Source of the DNA: Candidatus Woesearchaeota archaeon
GTDB taxonomy: Archaea; Nanobdellota; Nanobdellia; Woesearchaeales; UBA11576
Assembly: GCA_016219765.1 (NCBI GenBank)
Contig: JACRKM010000061.1
Location: 1-7,497 of the forward strand
DNA: 7,497 nucleotides
Reading direction: 5' to 3'
Below the pieces are notes generated by a model. It was not told the origin of the DNA. It was given only the letters and a program-made list of their open reading frames with translations, and did no database searches. The first letter of the stretch is position 1. Every line of letters begins with the position of its first letter. The position numbers and the translations under genes were made by a program. Positions 1 through 4,294 of the stretch are shown here, piece by piece.

Positions 1-171
1 CTGACAAGGGGGATGCCCCATCGGGGAATGTCAGCCATCAACAAACGACATCCACTCACGAGCTGGCTGTGGCGGAAATTGAGCGAAGATGCGCGCAGCG
101 CGTCTGAGCGGTGCTGGTCGTACATATGTGGCGAAGTTCGCTTACCGACGAAGCTTTCCACGTACATTTAA
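1..171. other. GC-rich, strongly foldable region of unknown identity; possible right end of a mobile element or structured RNA
   Basis: No known gene is recognised here. The stretch is clearly richer in G+C than what follows and holds several inverted repeats. CTGACA (1-6) pairs with TGTCAG (29-34) and encloses alternating GGGG/CCCC/GGGG blocks (8-26). GATGCGC (88-94) pairs with GCGCGTC (98-104) around a three-base loop. GTAC plus GTGG (120-131) pair with CCAC plus GTAC (158-165), with smaller hairpins inside. Frame 3 is open from the window edge to a TGA at 105-107 and frame 1 to a TAA at 169-171; neither peptide is familiar. The frame-3 peptide, ending HELAVAEIERRCAQRV, could be the C-terminal tail of a protein. 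A TnpB tail overlapping an omega-RNA and IS200/IS605 right end would fit this pattern, but that is inference from structure and position only. The left part lies outside the window. Confidence 0.3.
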
Positions 172-179
172 GCGAAAAC

Positions 180-191
180 TTTATATATAAA
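180..191 (+). promoter_or_regulatory. Palindromic TATA box (box A) of the toxin-antitoxin operon
   Basis: TTTATATATAAA is a perfect 12-bp palindrome and a good archaeal box A. Its centre lies about 47 bases ahead of the antitoxin ATG, which predicts a start of transcription near 211 and a leader of about 20 bases. AbrB-type antitoxins usually repress their own operon by binding the promoter, so the palindrome could also be part of the operator; that second role is inference. Confidence 0.6.
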
Positions 192-223
192 ACATATTTT
201 AATACTAAAATCGCTTGTAGGCT

Positions 224-229
224 GGTGAG
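224..229 (+). promoter_or_regulatory. Ribosome binding site of the antitoxin
   Basis: GGTGAG lies three bases ahead of the ATG at 233 and resembles the archaeal Shine-Dalgarno GGTGAT core. It supports that start, which also gives the expected N-terminus of the AbrB fold. Confidence 0.55.
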
Positions 230-232
230 AAA

Positions 233-508
233 ATGGAAGTTTCAATAACAAAGATATCTGAAAACGGCCAAGTTGTGATACCTGCCGAAATAAGGAAAGA
301 TGCAGGAATAAAACCCTCCACAAAGTTTTTGGTATTCAATGAGGGGAGTAATATTTTGTTGAAAGTCATTCGGAAAGAGACTTTAGCAAGAGACGTACAT
401 TTATTAGATATGATAGAACGAAGTGAAAAACAAATCAAAACTGGAAAATTTACAAGAGCAGATTCATCTATGGCTGCTGAAGAGATCGATGATATCCTGA
501 TGGGATGA
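233..508 (+). CDS. AbrB/MazE-family (SpoVT-AbrB fold) antitoxin
   Basis: A 91-residue protein, the usual size for an antitoxin of this class. Residues 1-48 form a swapped-hairpin AbrB DNA-binding domain: the run GQVVIPAEIRK (12-22) is the family hallmark, followed by a strand-rich segment (FLVFNEG, ILLKVI). Residues 50-91 are charged and probably helical or disordered (KETLARDVHLLDMIERSEKQ and an acidic end EEIDDILMG), as expected for the tail that wraps and blocks the toxin. Its stop is followed after four bases by the toxin start, so the two are co-transcribed. Family knowledge says such antitoxins dimerise, neutralise the toxin and autorepress the operon. AbrB-type DNA-binding domains paired with RelE/ParE-type toxins are common in archaea. 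The coding sequence is AT-rich, unlike the helicase downstream. The family call is secure; the exact partner class is inferred from the neighbour. Confidence 0.88.
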   Translation: MEVSITKISENGQVVIPAEIRKDAGIKPSTKFLVFNEGSNILLKVIRKETLARDVHLLDMIERSEKQIKTGKFTRADSSMAAEEIDDILMG

Positions 509-512
509 TGCA

Positions 513-758
513 ATGGAAATCATCTTCTCTGAAGAGTTTAAGAGAGATTTTCAGAAGATTAAAGATAAGCCCACCAGATTGAAAATAATCAAACAACTGA
601 AGAAGCTGGCTGAAATGCCGGATGCTGGAAAGCCATTGAAGTATGAATGGAAAAATCATCGAAGTGTACGAGTTCCTCCGTTCAGAATCATCTATCGATT
701 GGAACAAGATAAAATCATCATCAATTGCTTTGATCATCGAAAGGATGTTTATGATTGA
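513..758 (+). CDS. RelE/ParE-superfamily toxin
   Basis: An 81-residue basic protein, typical in length for the RelE/ParE superfamily. It begins with a strand and helix (IIFSEEFKRDFQKI), continues with a second amphipathic helix (residues 20-35), and ends with the beta-sheet core: RSVRVPPFRIIYRLEQD and then INCFDHRKDVYD. This ending matches the family pattern of an R-x-x-Y strand followed by a [G/D]HR-x-x-VY strand. R58, Y61, H75, R76 and Y80 are the candidate active-site residues by comparison with RelE-type ribosome-dependent mRNA endonucleases. A ParE-like gyrase poison cannot be excluded from sequence alone, although the retained Arg/Tyr/His set favours RNA cleavage. GGGATGAT at 502-509 overlaps the antitoxin stop and can serve as ribosome binding site, so translation is probably coupled. 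It appears intact, so the module may be active. Confidence 0.85.
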   Translation: MEIIFSEEFKRDFQKIKDKPTRLKIIKQLKKLAEMPDAGKPLKYEWKNHRSVRVPPFRIIYRLEQDKIIINCFDHRKDVYD

Positions 759-855
759 TGTTCTTCCCACTCTGTTTGAGCCTCAGCAATAACGGATTTT
801 CCTATATACGAAATTGTTTTTCGAGATTCAGGACAGAGCCTGCGTTAAAGATATG

Positions 856-864
856 TTTATAAAT
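856..864 (+). promoter_or_regulatory. TATA box (box A) setting a leaderless purB start at 886
   Basis: TTTATAAAT is centred 26 bases ahead of the ATG at 886, the distance at which archaeal transcription starts on the A of the start codon. No Shine-Dalgarno sequence precedes 886. The upstream in-frame ATGs at 853 and 868 and the start at 814 would lie ahead of or inside this promoter, so the 886 start is preferred. Confidence 0.6.
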
Positions 865-885
865 TTAATGGCAATTCCCGCGCAT

Positions 886-1998
886 ATGGGTGCATTAGAA
901 GCGATAAGCCCACTTGATGGCAGATATAGAAGATATACAGAAGCATTGGCGGATATATTTAGCGAGAAAGGATTAATCCAGCGCCGAGTGAAAGTTGAAG
1001 GGGAGTATTTAATATTTTTATCAGAACACCCACAAATTGGCCTAAGAGAATTCTCTGAAAAAGAAAAGAAGCTTGTCAGAAGATTGTACGATATTTCCAC
1101 AGAAAATGCCGGAATTGTTAAAGCAATCGAAGTTAACGGTTATAGAAATGTTAAACCAACAAACCACGATGTCAAAGCTATAGAATATTTTATGAGAGAC
1201 AGATTAAAAGGAACCTCTTTAGAAGACTCTTTAGACTGGATTCATTTTGCTTTGACTTCTGAAGACGTCAATAATCTGGCTTATGGATTAATGCTGTCTA
1301 CTGGAGTGGGAGAGATAGTTCTCCCAAGCGTACAAAGATTGTATGAAACAATCGAGGAATCAGCACAAAGATATAAAGATGTTCCAATGCTTGCAAGAAC
1401 ACACGGACAGCCAGCATCACCAACAACATTCGGCAAGGAATTCAAGGTTTTTGCATCGAGAATGAAAAGGCAGCTGGATCAATTAGCTGGTTTTAAGATT
1501 CTCGTCAAATTGAATGGAGCCACAGGCAATTACGATGCACACCACGCTTCTTATCCAAAGGTAGACTGGCTAGAATTTACAAGAGACTTCGTCGAAAGAT
1601 TCAATGAAAGAAGGAGAATAAGATTAGAGCCCAATTTTGTAACAACACAGATAGAACCACACGATACTTATGCGGAATTATTTGACAATTTACGCAGATT
1701 AAATACCATTGTTATTGGTTTTGATCAAGATATGTTGAGATATATCAGTGACGACTGGGTTAGACAAAAACCTGTTGAAGGCGAAATTGGTTCTTCAACA
1801 ATGCCGCACAAAGTGAATCCAATCGATTTTGAAAATAGCGAAGGAAATTTGGGAATTGCTAACGCATTATTCGGTTATTTTTCTTCTAAATTGCCTGTTT
1901 CAAGACTTCAAAGAGATTTATCCGATTCAACTGTCGAAAGAAATTTCGGGGTTGCGTTGGGCCACAGCCTGATTGGATATAATAGTAAATCTCTTTAA
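886..1998 (+). pseudogene. purB: Adenylosuccinate lyase, N-terminal 365 codons, cut by the IS630 insertion
   Basis: Adenylosuccinate lyase acts twice in purine synthesis, splitting fumarate from SAICAR and from adenylosuccinate. With the start at 886 the protein opens MGALEAISPLDGRY, matching the long, E. coli-like PurB type rather than the short B. subtilis type. Superfamily motifs are all present: TNHDVKAIEYF, TSEDVNN (124-130), ARTHGQPAS with H173 as the likely general acid, GATGNYDAHH, and the signature loop GSSTMPHKVNP (302-312) with the catalytic serine. RDLSDSTVERNFGV follows. The true reading ends in the tyrosine codon at 1978-1980. Beyond it only a few IS-encoded codons follow before TAA at 1996-1998, so the C-terminal 98 residues are lost, including part of the helical bundle and C-terminal domain. 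A longer frame reaches back to 814 but is not favoured. Arginine is mostly AGA, unlike the helicase. A truncated product may be made but is unlikely to be fully active. Confidence 0.9.
1980..1982. repeat. Left copy of target-site duplication (TAA)
   Basis: TAA touches the left inverted repeat and recurs at 3086-3088 against the right one. IS630-family elements duplicate a TA dinucleotide; the third matching A may be chance or an asymmetric terminal base. Collapsing the two copies restores the purB frame. Confidence 0.7.
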
Positions 1999-2007
1999 TT
2001 TAGGAAC
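1983..2007 (+). repeat. IS630 left terminal inverted repeat
   Basis: It begins TAGT, then after one mismatch shares AATCTCTT and, further in, GGAAC with the reverse complement of 3061-3085. Twenty of 25 positions match. Confidence 0.85.
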
Positions 2008-2016
2008 TTTTATATA
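2007..2016 (+). promoter_or_regulatory. TATA box of the transposase gene
   Basis: CTTTTATATA directly follows the left inverted repeat and lies about 43 bases ahead of the ATG at 2055. It predicts transcription from near 2038 with a short leader that includes the ribosome binding site. Confidence 0.5.
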
Positions 2017-2042
2017 GTTTGTTGCTCTGAGAAGATCACAAC

Positions 2043-2050
2043 GAGGTGAT
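2043..2050 (+). promoter_or_regulatory. Strong ribosome binding site that fixes the transposase start at 2055
   Basis: GAGGTGAT is a near-perfect complement of the archaeal 16S rRNA 3' end and sits four bases before ATG 2055. The GTG at 2046 in the same frame lies inside this site and is therefore unlikely to be the start. Confidence 0.7.
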
Positions 2051-2054
2051 ATTT

Positions 2055-2630
2055 ATGTGGTCTCTTCCGAACGGAACAACATTTCTGCCTGGCGTCTCAA
2101 CGCGACAATTGCATTCAATGTATGCTGCGGAGCAGCATCCGAAGAGCAAGCTTCGTTTGCTCGCGGCGACGCATCGCCGCAAAGGAAAGAGTATCGACGA
2201 CATCGCATATATGCTCTCAAAACCTCGGCGCACCGTGCACGGCTGGCTCACACGATTTGCCGAGCGTGGCATCGATGCAAAAGATGCACGACGGCAAACG
2301 GGACGCCCTGCGCAATTGACTCTGGTGCAGAAACGCGAACTCATCAAGGATCTCGAACGCGGTCCACCGAACAATGCAACTGGATTATGGTCGACCAAAG
2401 ACGTGAAAGAACTGTTGCATCGCAAATATGCTGTTGTGTTTGTGAAGCAACACGTGTGGCGAATGCTTGACCAACTGGGCTTCTCTATGCAGCGCCCACG
2501 GAAGAAACACCATCAGAGCGCGTCTCCTGAAGAGATCGTGCGTTTTAAAAAAAAGCGCGTCGATTGGTGCTCGAATACACGCGACGACATTTTGTCGTCG
2601 CCGCACAAGACGAGGCAACCTTTGGCCTGA
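2055..2630 (+). CDS. IS630-family transposase, upstream frame (DNA-binding part)
   Basis: Starting at the ATG behind the strong ribosome binding site, this frame encodes the helix-turn-helix half of an IS630-type transposase. RKGKSIDDIAYMLSKPRRTV and GWLTRFAERGID form the first helix-turn-helix that binds the terminal repeats; a second winged-helix-like part follows (GRPAQLTLVQKRELIKDLE through WSTKDVKELLHRKYAV and VWRMLDQLGFSMQRPRKKHH). The family-like sequence ends at RFKKK (2541-2555). Beyond that the frame continues to a stop at 2628-2630 with unrelated, out-of-frame residues. A -1 shift on the A8 run joins it to the catalytic frame to give about 342 residues, the normal family length. 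Unshifted translation would yield a 191-residue DNA-binding protein that could act as a repressor, as known for IS1 and IS3 elements; that role here is inference. Confidence 0.85.
   Translation: MWSLPNGTTFLPGVSTRQLHSMYAAEQHPKSKLRLLAATHRRKGKSIDDIAYMLSKPRRTVHGWLTRFAERGIDAKDARRQTGRPAQLTLVQKRELIKDLERGPPNNATGLWSTKDVKELLHRKYAVVFVKQHVWRMLDQLGFSMQRPRKKHHQSASPEEIVRFKKKRVDWCSNTRDDILSSPHKTRQPLA
2547..2555 (+). other. A8-G slippery sequence, candidate programmed -1 frameshift site
   Basis: In the upstream frame the codons are TTT AAA AAA AAG, so the last seven bases read A AAA AAG, the classical -1 slippery heptamer. Slipping back one base moves reading to GCG at 2555 and gives RFKKKARR, then LVLEYTRRHF of the catalytic frame. 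The -1 frame has a stop (TAA) at 2546-2548, so joining can only happen at or after this run, exactly where the family similarity switches frame. Confidence 0.7.
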
Positions 2631-3082
2631 TTCCAAACGTCGCGCGCGGTTGGGCGCGACGAGGAAGCAACCCCGTCGTCATTATCAACCACAAGAACGT
2701 GTGCACGAACGTCTTTGGTGCGCGAACCCGTCGAGGGTTCGCATACACATTTGCGAAGCGAAAACGACAGCGAGAGTTTCTCAGATTTGTCAAGCTCGCT
2801 CTGAAACGCTGGGGTCGCATCCTATTCTTCATCGACAACGGGCCTGCGCACCGCGGCAAGCTTGTCTACGAGTTCTGTCGCAGACACAAGAAAACGCTTC
2901 GCATCGAATATTTCCCTGCATTCACACCAGAACTTAACCCCATTGAACAATGCTGGAAACCAGCACGCAAAGCGCTGGCAAATCGCGTGCTGCGCACGCT
3001 TCCTGCCGCGCAGTATCATTTACGGAAGACATTCAACAACCCAAAGGCAATGCCTAAAATGTTCCATTATTTAAGAGATTAA
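2555..3082 (+). CDS. IS630-family transposase, downstream frame (DDE catalytic domain)
   Basis: This frame carries the RNase H-like catalytic core. The first aspartate is in AAQDEATFG (codon 2609-2611), the second in FIDNGPAH (2834-2836) and the glutamate in LNPIEQCW (2945-2947), leaving 36 residues between the second aspartate and the glutamate as expected for IS630/Tc1-like enzymes. The conserved stretch around GWARRGSNP and the YFPAFTPELNPIEQ block are also intact. The stop at 3080-3082 lies inside the right inverted repeat, a common compact arrangement. The frame could start alone at TTG 2564 or GTG 2567, but no ribosome binding site precedes them, and such a product would lack the DNA-binding half. 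Production as a -1 frameshift fusion with the upstream frame is the better reading. A plain frameshift mutation is the alternative. Confidence 0.87.
   Translation, partial: ARRLVLEYTRRHFVVAAQDEATFGLIPNVARGWARRGSNPVVIINHKNVCTNVFGARTRRGFAYTFAKRKRQREFLRFVKLALKRWGRILFFIDNGPAHRGKLVYEFCRRHKKTLRIEYFPAFTPELNPIEQCWKPARKALANRVLRTLPAAQYHLRKTFNNPKAMPKMFHYLRD
2581..2601 (+). repeat. Perfect 9-bp hairpin downstream of the slippery site
   Basis: GCGACGACA (2581-2589) and TGTCGTCGC (2593-2601) are exact reverse complements separated by TTT. The hairpin starts 25 bases after the slippery run, farther than the usual 5-9 base spacer of a frameshift-stimulating structure, so a role in frameshifting is possible but not shown. 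It also encodes RRHFVVA, so coding constraint alone may partly explain it. Confidence 0.5.
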
Positions 3083-3085
3083 CTA
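3061..3085 (-). repeat. IS630 right terminal inverted repeat
   Basis: Read on the minus strand it begins TAGTTAATCTCTT and later has GGAAC, mirroring the left end. It overlaps the final codons and stop of the transposase. Confidence 0.85.
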
Positions 3086-3088
3086 TAA
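3086..3088. repeat. Right copy of target-site duplication (TAA)
   Basis: TAA repeats the bases at 1980-1982 immediately outside the right inverted repeat. After removal of one copy and the element, the purB sequence reads TAT AAA TCG (Tyr-Lys-Ser) without a gap. Confidence 0.7.
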
Positions 3089-3383
3089 ATCGGCACAAAA
3101 TGGCTTAAGTAAAATCAAGATAAATGAGTACAAAGTTGCAGAGGAATTAGAGAATCACCCAGAAGTTATATCAGAAGCGATTCAAACACTTCTACGAAGG
3201 GAAGGAGCAGAAATGCCATACGAACAACTGCACGAGTTAACAAGAGGAAAGAAGATTACGATGGATGATTTTAGAACATTTATTGACGGGTTGAATGTTT
3301 CTGAAGAAGTTAAAAAAGAATTAAGACAGATTACACCAATGAACTATACAGGAATTGCCGGTCTTCTAGTGGAAAGTAAATAG
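3087..3383 (+). pseudogene. purB: Adenylosuccinate lyase, C-terminal 98 codons, separated from its start by the IS
   Basis: Read in the frame of AAA 3087-3089, this encodes KSAQNGLSKIKINEYKVAEE, ENHPEVISEAIQTLLRREG, MPYEQLHELTRGKKI, FIDGLNVSEEVKKEL and TPMNYTGIAGLLVESK. It matches the C-terminal domain of E. coli-type PurB, whose equivalent stretch runs from AYQSTLKGVSKLEVN through the PYEKLKELTRG motif to a TPANYIG ending, and follows the upstream fragment with no missing or added residue. The reconstructed protein has 463 residues against about 456 in E. coli. This piece has no promoter of its own. An in-frame ATG at 3213 follows a purine-rich GGAAGGAG (3200-3207), so a 56-residue fragment might be translated from read-through transcripts, but this is probably coincidence. 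It shows no decay, which again points to a young insertion. Confidence 0.9.
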
Positions 3384-3412
3384 GTACGAAAACGGAGTGT
3401 GCCTGATGAGAG

Positions 3413-3418
3413 TTTTTT
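3413..3418 (+). terminator. T6 run, likely purB transcription terminator
   Basis: TTTTTT begins 29 bases past the purB stop, in the short gap before the convergent NAD kinase gene. Archaeal termination needs little more than a T-run in the non-template strand. GAGTGT (3395-3400) and ACACTC (3440-3445) could form a wide stem around it, but the loop is long. Confidence 0.45.
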
Positions 3419-3443
3419 ATCAAAGCCAGCTTCCCTGCAACAC

Positions 3444-4235
3444 TCACACATACCAGAACAAGGCATCATGCGACTGTTCTTTTGTTTTCTGAAGCACGAT
3501 TGCTGGTCGTTTTGCCGCCGCGATCGTGATGGTGTCGCCGGCAGCAACTTTGACAACGCGTCGTTGATTATCTGCACACAGTTGTCCTTCTTCACGGAGT
3601 ATATTGATGCGCACCCGTGATTTTTCATGTGTAACGTGTGGTGGAATTATATTAGTAGAATTATTGTGCGCTATTCCGATGCCGCGCCTGAATGTTCGCC
3701 TAGCGATCGATGAATAATAACCGCTTGAACCAAACGGAGTTGCAACCACAACGCCATCACCAATGATCTCGTGTTGTCGGCCACGCCCGCCCTGTGCCTT
3801 TTTGTTTACCATTAGCCTGTAGCGCAATGCACATCCGAGATTCTTGTTTCTGAGCGTTATTTCATTGAGAGCTTCAGCAGCCGCAATTATTTTTCTTTTA
3901 CGACGGACAGTGCATGCGAGCTTCAAGTATGAAACCTTGTGGTATTTTTCGCATGCAAGCAAAGGCAGGATTTGGGACAGCCGGCTGGTCTTACAGGCAC
4001 CGTACTCGCGTGCTTCGCGCACTGCAAGCTTAGGAACTCCCGGGTATCTGGCTTCGGCTTTGAGAAATGTTCCGTCTCCACCGAATGAAATAACAATCTC
4101 TGGCCGAGAAGAGACGATTTGAATGTGACAATTTCCATATTTTTTAACGGCTGTGCGGCACTCGTCAAATTCCCGACTGAATTTTCCGACAATTGCGACA
4201 CGTTTCGCGATACATTTTGCGACGCGCTGTTTCAT
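3444..4235 (-). CDS. NAD kinase-like protein (ATP-NAD kinase family)
   Basis: NAD kinase phosphorylates NAD to NADP in the cytosol. With the start at 4235 the protein has 263 residues; an in-frame ATG at 4250 would add five. Counting from 4250, the phosphate-binding GGDGTFLKAE lies at 57-66, the NAD-contacting LNEITLRN at 128-135, and the glycine-rich GDGVVVATPFGSSGYYSS at 164-181, equivalent to the usual DG-x-x-x-STPTGSTAY loop. A GIGIAHNNSTN segment follows, then a beta-rich end (RVRINILREEGQLCADNQ). The usual GINxGxLGFL segment after GGDG is replaced by GVPKLAVREAREYGACK, which I associate with a divergent archaeal subfamily. The start at 4235 is favoured because an AT-rich TATA-like element lies about 25 bases upstream, giving a leaderless message. 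It is transcribed toward purB and divergently from the helicase. The family is clear; kinase activity and preference for NAD or NADH are inferred. Confidence 0.85.
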   Translation of the reverse strand: MKQRVAKCIAKRVAIVGKFSREFDECRTAVKKYGNCHIQIVSSRPEIVISFGGDGTFLKAEARYPGVPKLAVREAREYGACKTSRLSQILPLLACEKYHKVSYLKLACTVRRKRKIIAAAEALNEITLRNKNLGCALRYRLMVNKKAQGGRGRQHEIIGDGVVVATPFGSSGYYSSIARRTFRRGIGIAHNNSTNIIPPHVTHEKSRVRINILREEGQLCADNQRRVVKVAAGDTITIAAAKRPAIVLQKTKEQSHDALFWYV

Positions 4236-4253
4236 GTACAGTTTTATCATAGA

Positions 4254-4266
4254 TTTATTTATTAAG
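4254..4266. promoter_or_regulatory. Shared AT-rich box A between divergent NAD kinase and helicase genes
   Basis: TTTATTTATTAAG reads as CTTAATAAATAAA on the other strand. Its centre is about 25 bases from the NAD kinase ATG at 4235 and 35 bases from the helicase ATG at 4295. One TATA-like element could thus serve both directions, with a leaderless NAD kinase message and a leader of about nine bases for the helicase. No Shine-Dalgarno sequence is seen before 4295. Confidence 0.45.
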
Positions 4267-4294
4267 CTTACGAAAAGTTAAAGAGCCATCGACG

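Larger units (their letters stand above)
1983..3085 (+). mobile_element. Complete IS630-family insertion sequence, about 1103 bp
   Basis: The element is bounded by imperfect 25-bp inverted repeats (20 of 25 positions agree), flanked by direct TAA repeats containing the TA that this family targets, and encodes a single DDE transposase in two overlapping frames. All parts needed for movement are visible: both ends, a promoter, a strong ribosome binding site, and the catalytic D, D and E. It sits in the same orientation as purB and adds a net 1106 bases, which shifts frame as well as bringing in stop codons. Its G+C is higher than that of purB, which fits recent arrival. The clean ends and exactly reconstructable target show that the insertion is young and that purB has not decayed since. 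Confidence 0.92.

Noticed and set aside
1..167. Minus-strand open frame running from ATG at 167 out of the window
   Set aside because: It is open but unrecognised. The nearby TATA palindrome is centred only about 18 bases from that ATG, too close for a normal archaeal start, and competing open frames exist on the other strand.
814..885. Extension of PurB upstream to 814
   Set aside because: The added residues match nothing in the family, and the stretch contains the TATA box correctly spaced for ATG 886.
2046..2054. GTG start for the transposase at 2046
   Set aside because: The codon lies within the GAGGTGAT ribosome binding site that serves ATG 2055.
2036..2425. Minus-strand and third-frame open readings inside the IS
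   Set aside because: They mirror the GC-rich coding frames, have odd composition, and match no family; the transposase explains the region.
3384..3443. Small RNA or extra gene between purB and NAD kinase
   Set aside because: Only 60 bases with a T-run and a weak long-range stem; a terminator is enough to explain it.
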